DNA from: an uncultured Clostridia bacterium
Lineage (GTDB): Bacteria > Bacillota > Clostridia > Oscillospirales > Acutalibacteraceae
Reading direction: 5' to 3'
NCBI GenBank assembly: GCA_944380765.1
Contig: CALWIO010000005.1
Location: 1 to 64,000, forward strand
DNA: 64,000 bases
The first letter of the stretch is position 1, and every line of letters begins with the position of its first letter. Both the position numbers and the translations under genes were made by a program. Below the pieces are notes generated by a model. It saw only the letters and a list, made by a program, of their open reading frames with translations. It did not search any database and was not told the origin of the DNA. Below, piece after piece: positions 56,967 through 64,000 of the stretch.

Positions 56967-58382
56967 ATGTCGCAATATATTTCCAGCATTTCAAATGAGG
57001 CTCTTTCAAATTTATGCGAAGAGCTTAGAAAAAATAACTATATCAACCCCGATTACTACGGCAGATTCGATGTAAAAAGAGGGCTCAGAAACGCCGACGG
57101 AACAGGCGTTCTCGCGGGACTTACAAGGATTTGCTCCGTTGAGGGTTACTATATTGACGACGGCGAGCGCGTTCCCAAAGACGGCCGCCTTATTTACCGC
57201 GGAATAAATATGTCCGATATAGTCGAAGCCTGCGAGAGGGAGGACCGTTTCGGCTTTGAAGAGGTTGTATGGCTTCTTTTGTTCGGCTATCTTCCCACCC
57301 AGACGCAGCTTGATAAATTCAAGCGCGTACTTGCCGAGTGCCGCGAGCTGCCCGACGAGTTTATAGAGGATATGATAATGAAAGCGCCCTCGCCCGATAT
57401 TATGAATAAAGTCGCGCGCAGCGTTTTGGCGCTTTATTCCTATGACCCCAATCCCGACGACACTTCCGAGGAAAATATACTCAGGCAGTGTATTCAGCTC
57501 ATAGCGCAGGTGCCGGTTATTATGACAAGCGCCTATCAGGTAAAACGCCGGGTTTATGACAAAAAGAGTATGTTTTTCCATCAGAACAAGCTGGAACTCG
57601 GAACAGCCGAGTCAATTCTCCGCTCAATACGCAACGACAAAAAATTCACGCCGGAAGAGGCGAAGCTGCTCGATATTTGTATGATAATCCACGCCGAGCA
57701 CGGCGGCGGAAATAACTCCACATTTACCACACGCTGTATAACTTCCAGCGGTACGGATACATATTCCGCCATTTCCGCAGGTATCGGCTCGCTTAAAGGT
57801 CCCCGTCACGGCGGCGCCAATATAAAGGTGTTTAAAATGATGGAGGAAATGAAGCAGAATATTGACGATATAACAGACGAGGGCAAGGTAGCCGACTATC
57901 TTACCAAAATAATGAACCGTCAGGCGGGCGACGGCTCGGGACTCATCTACGGTATGGGCCACGCAGTCTATACGCTTTCCGACCCGCGCGCCGTGATTTT
58001 AAGGCGCTATGCCGACGAGTTCTCCAAAAAGACCGGCAGGGAGGAGGAGTTCAAGCTCCTCGCCTTAATCGAGAGCATTACGCCCGAGCTTTTTGCCAAA
58101 CACCGTGGCAACAAAAAGAAAATCTGCGCCAATGTGGATTTGTATTCGGGACTTATTTACGATATGCTCGGAATACCTCAGGATTTGTTCACCCCCATAT
58201 TTATGGCGGCAAGAACGGCGGGCTGGTCGGCTCACCGCATTGAGGAGATAACATCAAACGGAAAAATCGTGCGCCCCGCCTATAAAAATGTTACCATTCC
58301 GCGCGCCTATGTTCCCATGAGCGACAGAGTACCCAGAACCGAGGGTATCCAGAAAGAGTATATTCCCATTGAGGAAAGGTAA
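56967..58382 (+). CDS. gltA: citrate synthase
   Basis: 471-residue citrate synthase, somewhat longer than the usual 370-430 because of N-terminal and internal insertions (for example around 110-190). Active-site blocks are intact: HAEHGGGNNSTFTTR, KGPRHGGANIK, and GMGHAVYTLSDPRA, which carry the catalytic His residues, and a late Asp/Arg in DLYSG. It condenses oxaloacetate and acetyl-CoA and in fermentative gut Clostridia supplies 2-oxoglutarate for glutamate. AAGGAGG precedes the ATG at 56967. Re-type citrate synthase is excluded by these motifs. 2-methylcitrate activity cannot be ruled out. Confidence 0.9.
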   Translation: MSQYISSISNEALSNLCEELRKNNYINPDYYGRFDVKRGLRNADGTGVLAGLTRICSVEGYYIDDGERVPKDGRLIYRGINMSDIVEACEREDRFGFEEVVWLLLFGYLPTQTQLDKFKRVLAECRELPDEFIEDMIMKAPSPDIMNKVARSVLALYSYDPNPDDTSEENILRQCIQLIAQVPVIMTSAYQVKRRVYDKKSMFFHQNKLELGTAESILRSIRNDKKFTPEEAKLLDICMIIHAEHGGGNNSTFTTRCITSSGTDTYSAISAGIGSLKGPRHGGANIKVFKMMEEMKQNIDDITDEGKVADYLTKIMNRQAGDGSGLIYGMGHAVYTLSDPRAVILRRYADEFSKKTGREEEFKLLALIESITPELFAKHRGNKKKICANVDLYSGLIYDMLGIPQDLFTPIFMAARTAGWSAHRIEEITSNGKIVRPAYKNVTIPRAYVPMSDRVPRTEGIQKEYIPIEER

Positions 58383-58390
58383 GATAAGTT

Positions 58391-59347
58391 ATGAAAATAA
58401 AAGGCAAATGCGAAAAAATAAACCCTATGGCGGCGCTGTGCACGGTGCTGGGACTGCTTGTGGTTTCCGTACCTTTCAGAATGTATCAGCTTCTCAATAT
58501 TATCGAGGAGGACACGGGCTTTTACAAGTCGGTTGACTGGTCGGTTTATGTAATGTACGCCGTCTGCGCGCTTGCGATTATCGTGCCCTACGCGCTTACT
58601 CTGCTTGCCAAAAACATTCCGGCTTCAAAATCCCCGTACAGAAAAAGCAAATTTCTCGCGGCGGCCGCAATACTTTTTGCCGGCGGAATAATTGCCGATG
58701 TGGTTTCGTCACTTTCGCTGTTTTTAATCAATGTCAGGAGTTTCAGCGCCGTTAACCTTTCGGTTCTCGGCACGCTTAATCAGGGGCAGATTCCTCTGCT
58801 TATCGAATCTGTTTTCGGCATACTTGCCGCAATTTATATAATTATTTTCGGCATATCCTATATTGACGGCAGAACAACCTATTCTCAGTATAAATTTTTA
58901 GCAATAACTCCGCTGTTCTGGGCTATGAGCAGAATAGTGCTCCGCTTTTTGAGAAAAATAGCATATATAAATGTTTCCGACCTTATGCTGGAAATATTCA
59001 TGCTGGCGTTTATGATGATTTTCCTTCTCGCGTTTGCCAGAATATCGTCGGGACTTTCCAGCGCCAAGGCAATGCGCTCGGCTTTCGCCTCAGGCGCGGT
59101 TGCGGCGTTTTTCGCGGCTACCGCCAATATTCCGCGGCTGTTAATGTTTGTAACCGCGAACGGCGCGAAACTGCCCGATGAATATACCCTGTCGCTGTGC
59201 GACCTTACCTTCGCGCTTTTTGTTGTCGCTTACACCGTAAACGCCGTAAAGTGCGCTTCACAGAATGACAGCGCGGAGCTTACAGCTGAATCAGAGCCTA
59301 AAAAAACGGCAGAACCGGAAACCGACGATAATTTTCTTTCCGAATAA
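58391..59347 (+). CDS. polytopic membrane protein of unknown function
   Basis: 318 residues with about eight hydrophobic segments and a short acidic cytoplasmic tail rich in Glu and Asp. No conserved motif or family recognised. It begins eight bases after the gltA stop, with its ribosome site inside the end of gltA, so the two are cotranscribed. No role can be given. Confidence 0.75.
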   Translation: MKIKGKCEKINPMAALCTVLGLLVVSVPFRMYQLLNIIEEDTGFYKSVDWSVYVMYAVCALAIIVPYALTLLAKNIPASKSPYRKSKFLAAAAILFAGGIIADVVSSLSLFLINVRSFSAVNLSVLGTLNQGQIPLLIESVFGILAAIYIIIFGISYIDGRTTYSQYKFLAITPLFWAMSRIVLRFLRKIAYINVSDLMLEIFMLAFMMIFLLAFARISSGLSSAKAMRSAFASGAVAAFFAATANIPRLLMFVTANGAKLPDEYTLSLCDLTFALFVVAYTVNAVKCASQNDSAELTAESEPKKTAEPETDDNFLSE

Positions 59348-59365
59348 AAAAGGAGTATTTTTAAG

Positions 59366-60307
59366 TTGTACTTTTTGTCAAATGTATTTACCGCCTTTAA
59401 TCAGGTGGTGATACTGTTCCTTGTCGCAATGGTGGGCTTTTTCTGCCAAAAGACCGGAATATATACCGAAAAAGCCTCCCGGCTGACTACCGACCTGCTC
59501 TTTTATATCGTCACTCCGGCGGTTATAATACGCTCCTTTGTCTCCATTGACTATAACCCTGAGGCATTGAAAGGGCTTTTGGCGGCTATTGCGGGAGGAG
59601 CGTTTTTCCACCTGGTCGCCATACTGCTTTCGGAAGCGTTTTTCGGCGGCAAAAGAACAACTGAAAATTCGGGAATTTTCAAATTCGGCTCGGTTTACGG
59701 CAATGTGGGCTATATGGCGCTGCCGCTGGCTCTTGCCGTGCTGGGCGATGAGGGCGTTTTTTACTGCTCGGTAATATTGGTGCCCTTTAATATTCTCTCA
59801 TTCACCCACGGCGTGCGGGTAATGCAGAAAAAAGGCGAAAGAACCTCTTTCGGCATAAAAAATCTTATCGCAAATCCGGGAGTAATCGGCGTGGCGCTGG
59901 GGCTTCCGCTGTTTTTAGCGGGAGTGGAGCTGCCCGAGGTGATTTATGCTCCGGTTTCTTATCTTGCCGACCTTAACACTCCGCTTGCCATGGTTATGTT
60001 CGGCACATATCTTGCCTGCGCCGACTGGAAAAGGCTCTTTTCCGAAAAAGCCGTTTTTTCGGTCGCGCTTATTAAAATAATTATTGTTCCGGCAGTCACA
60101 ATAGCCGTCTTAAAGCTCGCGGGTTTTGGCGGCACCCTGTTTACCGCCTGCGTTTTAAGCGCCGCGGCTCCTACCGCCAATAATACGGTAATGTTTTCGG
60201 CGAAGTACGGCAGGGATACCGCGCTCGCCTCAAAGCTTACGGCTTTTATAAGCGTGCTGTCAATAGTCACAATGCCCGTTATGATTGCCGTTTCTCAAAG
60301 TATATAA
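59366..60307 (+). CDS. AEC-family transporter (auxin efflux carrier type)
   Basis: 313-residue transporter with ten membrane helices. The N-terminal and C-terminal halves each show the AEC fold: VGFFCQKTGIYTEKASRLTTDLLFYIVTPAVI (parts GFFCQKTG and FYIVTPAVI) and LSAAAPTANNTVMFSAKYG. Bacterial members export malate, malonate and similar organic acids. TTG at 59366 is the likely start, with AGGAG ten bases upstream. Following citrate synthase by one gene, an organic-acid role is plausible. Confidence 0.82.
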   Translation: MYFLSNVFTAFNQVVILFLVAMVGFFCQKTGIYTEKASRLTTDLLFYIVTPAVIIRSFVSIDYNPEALKGLLAAIAGGAFFHLVAILLSEAFFGGKRTTENSGIFKFGSVYGNVGYMALPLALAVLGDEGVFYCSVILVPFNILSFTHGVRVMQKKGERTSFGIKNLIANPGVIGVALGLPLFLAGVELPEVIYAPVSYLADLNTPLAMVMFGTYLACADWKRLFSEKAVFSVALIKIIIVPAVTIAVLKLAGFGGTLFTACVLSAAAPTANNTVMFSAKYGRDTALASKLTAFISVLSIVTMPVMIAVSQSI

Positions 60308-60319
60308 GGAGTGGTTTTT

Positions 60320-60646
60320 ATGAAGCTGATAGTTGCAATAATCAATAACGACGATTCCTCCGCCGTAATGACTCACCTGACAAAAGCCGGGTATTCCATA
60401 ACAAAGTTGTCCACATCGGGCGGATTTCTGCGCGCCGGCAATGTAACGCTGCTTGCGGGTACTGAGGATAAAAAGGTTGACGATGTAATAAATATAATCG
60501 GCGAGCACAGCAGTCAGCGCAAAAAAATTACCCCCGTCAATACTACATATATCGGAGAGTCAATGCTTTCCTCAATGCCGATAGAGGTAACGGTGGGCGG
60601 AGCCACTATTTTTGTACTTGATGTGGAGCAGTTTTACAAAATATGA
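60320..60646 (+). CDS. darA: cyclic-di-AMP receptor DarA (PII-like)
   Basis: 108-residue PII-like protein: MKLIVAIINNDDSSAVMTHL (in parts MKLIVAII and NDD), TKAGYSITKLSTSGGFL and the late GGATIFVLDVEQF. These match DarA/PstA (YaaQ), which binds c-di-AMP as a trimer. AAGGAGTGG precedes the ATG at 60320. It overlaps holB (ATGA). In B. subtilis the order is darA-yaaR-holB-yaaT; yaaR is missing here. Confidence 0.92.
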   Translation: MKLIVAIINNDDSSAVMTHLTKAGYSITKLSTSGGFLRAGNVTLLAGTEDKKVDDVINIIGEHSSQRKKITPVNTTYIGESMLSSMPIEVTVGGATIFVLDVEQFYKI

Positions 60647-61509
60647 AAAATAATTCTTATGCCGGAAATAAGCTGTACAGCGGGATTTCCGCGCTTGCCT
60701 GCCGTGGCAGCGTGCCGCACGGAATACTGATTGAGTGCGAAAACGAGGACGAGGGGTATGAGTTCGCGCGTTTTATCGCCGGCTGCCTTTTGTGTACGGG
60801 AAGTGACAAACCCTGCGGAGAATGTCCGGCGTGCAGAAAGTTTTACAAAAACGGTCACCCTGATGTCATTGTGACTGACGGAATACGCGGCAAAAGCAGC
60901 AGCTTTACCGTTGACGCCGTGCGTGAAATAAGAAGCAGCGCCTTTGTTGTTCCCAATGAGAGCGACAAAAAAATATATATTCTAAAAAACGGCGGAAATA
61001 TGAACGAGCAGGCGCAGAACGCCATACTCAAAATACTTGAAGAGCCGCCGGAGTATGTCTATTTTATAATTATTACCCCGTCAAAAAGCACCGTGCTTGA
61101 AACCGTGCTTTCAAGGGTGTGCGTTTATTCGCTTAATACCGAGAGCGCCGGCGTAAGCGAAAAAGAAAAAGAAGCCGTAAAAGCGCTTGTAATGGCAATA
61201 CTCAGCGTCAGCGAGCTGAAACTGCTCGAAGAAACCGCGGCTTACCAGAAAAATTCTCAGTTTGCCGAAACCGTTTTGGAGCTTTTGTCCGAGATTTTCC
61301 GTGACGCGCTTGTTAAAAAGAGCGGCTATAACGGAAATTTCCGCTTTGAGGACGAGGTTAACGCCGTGTGTTCGGCGCTCACTTCAAAGTCCATAATGAA
61401 CTGCGCCGAGGTTTGCGGCGAGCTGATAGCTTCAATTCAAAGAAAGTGCAATAATAACCTGCTGATTACAAGAATGTGTTATGAGTTTAAACGCGCAATC
61501 GGCAGATAG
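60643..61509 (+). CDS. holB: DNA polymerase III subunit delta prime
   Basis: 288-residue clamp-loader subunit. The zinc-binding cysteines CLLCTGSDKPCGECPAC, the SRC-like NAILKILEEPPEYVYF and the TSRV-type end LSRVCVYS are visible. Walker A is absent, as expected of delta prime, which does not bind ATP. It stands in the conserved position between darA and ricT. Somewhat short of the common 320-330 residues. Confidence 0.9.
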   Translation: MKNNSYAGNKLYSGISALACRGSVPHGILIECENEDEGYEFARFIAGCLLCTGSDKPCGECPACRKFYKNGHPDVIVTDGIRGKSSSFTVDAVREIRSSAFVVPNESDKKIYILKNGGNMNEQAQNAILKILEEPPEYVYFIIITPSKSTVLETVLSRVCVYSLNTESAGVSEKEKEAVKALVMAILSVSELKLLEETAAYQKNSQFAETVLELLSEIFRDALVKKSGYNGNFRFEDEVNAVCSALTSKSIMNCAEVCGELIASIQRKCNNNLLITRMCYEFKRAIGR

Positions 61510-61519
61510 GAGATATATT

Positions 61520-62383
61520 ATGATTGAAACAGTAGGTATAAAATTCAAAGACGGCGGCAAAATTTATGATTTTGACGCCAACGAAATAAAATTCAAAAAG
61601 GGCGATTACGCCATAGTGGAAACCGTGCGCGGAACCGAGTGCGGAATTGTCGCTAAGGAAAACAGAAAAATAAGCGAGGACAATATAAATAAACCGCTTA
61701 AAAAGGTTATCCGCGCGGCTTCGGCGGAAGATGTGAAAACCCTTGAAGAAAACAAGAAAAAGGAAAAAGAGGCTTTTCGGGTATGCGAGGAAAAAATCGC
61801 CGAGCATCACCTTGAAATGAACCTTGTAGATGTGGAATATACCTTTGACCGCAGTAAAATTCTGTTCTATTTTACCGCTGACGGCAGAATTGATTTCCGC
61901 GAGCTTGTAAAGGACCTGGCTTTTGTTTTCAGAACCCGAATCGAGCTTCGCCAGATAGGCGTGCGCGACGAGTCCAGAATGGTGGGCGGCTTCGGAATGT
62001 GCGGCAGACCCTTTTGCTGCAATACATTTCTAAACGATTTTCAGCCGGTATCAATAAAGATGGCTAAGGAGCAGGGGCTTTCCCTTAACCCCACCAAAAT
62101 CAGCGGCACCTGCGGCAGACTTATGTGCTGTCTTAAATATGAGCAGGAAACCTACGAGCACCTTTTAAGAGTGACTCCTAAGGTCGGCGCAATAGTCGAA
62201 ACGGCGGAGGGCAGGGGAAAGGTTATAGAGGCCAACCTCATAACCGGAATGTTAAAAGTCGCCCTTGACCGCAGACCGGACGCGGCGCCTCTTTCCGTGC
62301 ACCGGCACAATGTAAAAACCCTTAAAGACGCCTCGATAAGAGTGGAAAAAGAAGAGCTTGAAGCTCTTAAAGGAATCGAGTAA
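61520..62383 (+). CDS. ricT: RicT (YaaT), PSP1-domain Fe-S protein of the Ric complex
   Basis: 287-residue PSP1/stage 0 sporulation protein. The cysteine-rich region MCGRPFCC and TCGRLMCCLKYEQ supplies ligands for Fe-S clusters shared with RicA and RicF in B. subtilis, where the complex affects mRNA maturation and sporulation onset. AGGAGATATATT precedes the ATG at 61520. The start lies 10 bp behind holB. ricA and ricF are not in the window. Confidence 0.92.
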   Translation: MIETVGIKFKDGGKIYDFDANEIKFKKGDYAIVETVRGTECGIVAKENRKISEDNINKPLKKVIRAASAEDVKTLEENKKKEKEAFRVCEEKIAEHHLEMNLVDVEYTFDRSKILFYFTADGRIDFRELVKDLAFVFRTRIELRQIGVRDESRMVGGFGMCGRPFCCNTFLNDFQPVSIKMAKEQGLSLNPTKISGTCGRLMCCLKYEQETYEHLLRVTPKVGAIVETAEGRGKVIEANLITGMLKVALDRRPDAAPLSVHRHNVKTLKDASIRVEKEELEALKGIE

Positions 62384-62391
62384 ATTGGTAC

Positions 62392-62419
62392 TTGATTTTT
62401 CGGTTTAATATGTTACAAT
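62392..62419 (+). promoter_or_regulatory. promoter of the ferredoxin gene
   Basis: TTGATT (62392-62397), a 16-nt spacer and TACAAT (62414-62419), about 34 nt before the start. Confidence 0.55.
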
Positions 62420-62452
62420 GTAGTAGAAATAATAAAAGGGAGGTACTTTGAT

Positions 62453-62623
62453 ATGGCATATGTAATTAGTGATGACTGCATCGCCTGCGGCGCCTGCGCA
62501 GATGGCTGCCCCGTAGAGGCTATTTCCGAGGGCGACGGCAAGTATGTAATTGACGCTGACACCTGCATTGATTGCGGCGCTTGCGCAGAGGTTTGCCCCG
62601 TTTCGGCTCCTTCTGCCGAATAA
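62453..62623 (+). CDS. 2[4Fe-4S] ferredoxin
   Basis: 56-residue clostridial ferredoxin starting MAYVISDDCIACGAC. The two cluster motifs CIACGACADGCP and CIDCGACAEVCP supply all eight cysteines. GGAGGTACTTTGAT precedes the ATG. It carries electrons at low potential for anaerobic metabolism. Only 56 residues, below usual length cut-offs. Confidence 0.95.
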   Translation: MAYVISDDCIACGACADGCPVEAISEGDGKYVIDADTCIDCGACAEVCPVSAPSAE

Positions 62624-62642
62624 TCTCAAAGGCATACATATA

Positions 62643-62673
62643 AACGCCGGCGAATTTCGCCGGCGTTTTTTTC
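62643..62673 (+). terminator. terminator after ferredoxin
   Basis: AACGCCGGCGA pairs with TCGCCGGCGTT around ATT, followed by TTTTTT. Confidence 0.92.
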
Positions 62674-62684
62674 TGCTCAACGGA

Positions 62685-62722
62685 AAAAACTGGGGAAACA
62701 GCATTGTTTCCCCGGTTTTTGT
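62685..62722. terminator. second, bidirectional terminator toward hslO
   Basis: AAAACTGGGGAAACA pairs with TGTTTCCCCGGTTTTT around GCAT; on the minus strand it ends in AAAAAA/TTTTTT and would stop hslO transcription. Confidence 0.8.
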
Positions 62723-62733
62723 ATAATGGTTTA

Positions 62734-63612
62734 TTACTTTGATTCTTCAATAAGTTTTAATATTTCCTCTTTTGAAAAAACATATTTACTGTTGCAGAAA
62801 TGGCATACAACCTCAGTTTCATTGTCCTGCGCCATTTCGGCAAGTCCCTCTCTGCCGGCGCCTATGAGCGCGGCGGTCACTCTCTCCCTGCTGCAATCGC
62901 ATCTGTAACCGGTCTGCGTGCGGTCAAGAAGCTGCATTTCAAAATTCGGCAGCACCTTTTTGCATATATCTTCGGGAGATAACCCCTCGGCAAGCATTGT
63001 GGTGACCGGTTTAACGCTTTCAAGTCCCTTTTCAACGGCTGAAATCACAGCTTCATCGGCGGTGGGCAGAAGCTGAATCAAAAATCCCCCCGCGAGCAGT
63101 ACATTTTCGCTTTCCGGGTCAACCAGCACTCCCAGAGCGCATACGGTGGGCGTCTGCTCGCTGGAAGCGTAATAGGCGGTAATATCCTCGGCAACCTCGC
63201 CGGAAATCAAAGGCACCTGAGCGCAGTAAGGCTCTTTTAGCCCCAAATCCTTTATTACTGTCAGGAATCCGTCTTTTCCGAGAGCGCCCGATACATCAAG
63301 CTTGCCCTTCCCGTTCAGAGGGAGCTTTACTTTTGCGTCTCCTATATATCCCTTAACAAAGCCTTTTGAATCGGCCACGGCAACAGCGGGAGAGGCGGGG
63401 CCGCTGCCGCTTATTTTGAGCGTCAGCGTGTCGCTGTCGCCCTTTAAAAGCGCGCCCATCATTGAAGCGGCTGTCAGAAGCCTGCCCAGAGCCGCCGAGC
63501 ATACCTTTGAGGTGCCGTGAATTTCCTGCATTTTTTTCACCATTTCGGTGGAGTTAAGGGCAAGAACATAAAGCGTTCCGTCCTGTGAAATCATTCTTAC
63601 AAGCTCGTTCAT
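62734..63612 (-). CDS. hslO: Hsp33 redox-regulated chaperone
   Basis: 292-residue Hsp33, a holdase switched on by oxidation. The zinc-binding switch cysteines CDC (238, 240) and CHFC (270, 273) are present at the usual C-terminal spacing, together with the core motif GNGKLDVSGALGKDG in the form KGKLDVSGALGKDG. AAAGGAG lies six bases before the ATG at 63612. It follows a methyltransferase gene by four bases, so the pair is an operon. Confidence 0.93.
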   Translation of the reverse strand: MNELVRMISQDGTLYVLALNSTEMVKKMQEIHGTSKVCSAALGRLLTAASMMGALLKGDSDTLTLKISGSGPASPAVAVADSKGFVKGYIGDAKVKLPLNGKGKLDVSGALGKDGFLTVIKDLGLKEPYCAQVPLISGEVAEDITAYYASSEQTPTVCALGVLVDPESENVLLAGGFLIQLLPTADEAVISAVEKGLESVKPVTTMLAEGLSPEDICKKVLPNFEMQLLDRTQTGYRCDCSRERVTAALIGAGREGLAEMAQDNETEVVCHFCNSKYVFSKEEILKLIEESK

Positions 63613-63616
63613 AAAA

Positions 63617-64000
63617 TCACTCCTTTACGGCGGCAAAGGTAATTCTTTCGGTAACCGAAGTCACGGGATTTTCGCCGTAACCGTCATATTGCCCGATTAT
63701 TTTAAAGCCGCACGAACCGAGCATATCGGTAATCTCTTGCGGTGTGTAAACATATTCGCAGAAATTTTCCTCAAATCTGCTGTAATCGTCCGATTCATCG
63801 TTCTTAATAAAGAAATCAAGTTCAATCTCGGTCTTTTTTTCTTTTTCAATATAACTGTTCTGCCATACGCAGTAAACCTCGTCCAGGTCATAAACAAAGG
63901 TGTTTCCGCCCAGTATTTCGCGGTGTTTGTATTCGGTGTTAATGTCAAAAATAAACATTCCGCCCCTGTTCATAAAAAGCGAAACCTTTTGGAATACCCG
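63617..64000 (-). CDS. class I SAM-dependent methyltransferase, 3' part
   Basis: The reading frame runs off the window end; the visible 127 residues begin RVFQKVSLFMNRGGMFIFDIN, which matches the strand 4-helix-strand 5 region of a class I methyltransferase, and end in FAAVKE. The N-terminal SAM-binding loop lies outside the window, so the substrate cannot be judged. Directly upstream of hslO. Confidence 0.75.
   Translation of the reverse strand, partial: RVFQKVSLFMNRGGMFIFDINTEYKHREILGGNTFVYDLDEVYCVWQNSYIEKEKKTEIELDFFIKNDESDDYSRFEENFCEYVYTPQEITDMLGSCGFKIIGQYDGYGENPVTSVTERITFAAVKE

Overview
The window reads as chromosome from a Gram-positive, low-oxygen-adapted, spore-forming member of the Clostridia, most likely a gut Oscillospirales/Ruminococcaceae-type lineage. 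Supporting evidence is the spoIIAA-spoIIAB-sigF operon, spoIID, ricT (yaaT) beside darA and holB, a Prp-cleaved form of ribosomal protein L27, a 2x[4Fe-4S] ferredoxin, two Feo ferrous-iron systems, consensus sigma-A promoters and strong GGAGG ribosome-binding sites with frequent TTG starts. Genus-level placement is inference. I see no insertion sequence, prophage, CRISPR array or integrase. Most of the window is ordinary, well-conserved chromosome.

Layout. 1-7.5 kb: a tRNA-Met, an acyl-CoA synthetase/acyltransferase pair, a small zinc-binding protein, two membrane proteins and threonine deaminase with its helper RidA. 7.5-11.9 kb (minus strand): beta-galactosidase and a DUF815 ATPase. 11.9-24.2 kb: rpoB-rpoC and then rpsL-rpsG-fusA-tuf, without the usual upstream rplKAJL genes and without the small L7Ae-type gene often found between rpoC and rpsL. 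24.3-29.4 kb: a DUF896 protein, a divergent type IIA topoisomerase pair (ParE/ParC-like), secG and tRNA-Lys. 29.6-38 kb: a flavoprotein-Rieske fusion, a hydrolase, an XRE regulator, feoA-feoB with a 57-residue Cys-rich partner, and two overlapping flavoproteins. 38-44.8 kb: a zinc-ribbon/PASTA protein whose kinase domain has lost its catalytic residues, then a sugar-utilisation cluster (GPH symporter, zinc-ribbon membrane protein, GH29 fucosidase, GH4 alpha-galactosidase). 44.9-48.9 kb (minus): a small membrane protein, a DUF5696 lipoprotein and the spoIIA operon. 49-53.7 kb: a second feoAB, rplU-prp-rpmA and an alanine-type aminotransferase. 53.8-56.9 kb (minus): a lipoprotein, an AT-rich secreted papain-like protease and spoIID. 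56.9-62.6 kb: citrate synthase, two membrane proteins, darA-holB-ricT and ferredoxin. 62.7-64 kb (minus): Hsp33 and the 3' part of a methyltransferase gene cut by the window end.

How the genes work together: the 4-44.8 kb sugar genes (two GPH-type symporters, LacZ, GH29, GH4) point to import and intracellular cleavage of galactosides and fucosides. IlvA and RidA form a metabolite-damage pair. Prp sits between its substrate L27 and L21. DarA, HolB and RicT keep a well-known Firmicutes neighbourhood linking c-di-AMP sensing, replication and the Fe-S-bearing Ric complex. The most unusual items are the degenerate PASTA pseudokinase, the divergent topoisomerase pair with an alanine at the quinolone-contact serine, the AT-rich secreted protease with its adjacent lipoprotein, a 31-bp palindrome over the lipoprotein promoter at 47.4 kb, and several structured leaders (rpsL-rpsG gap, rplU leader).
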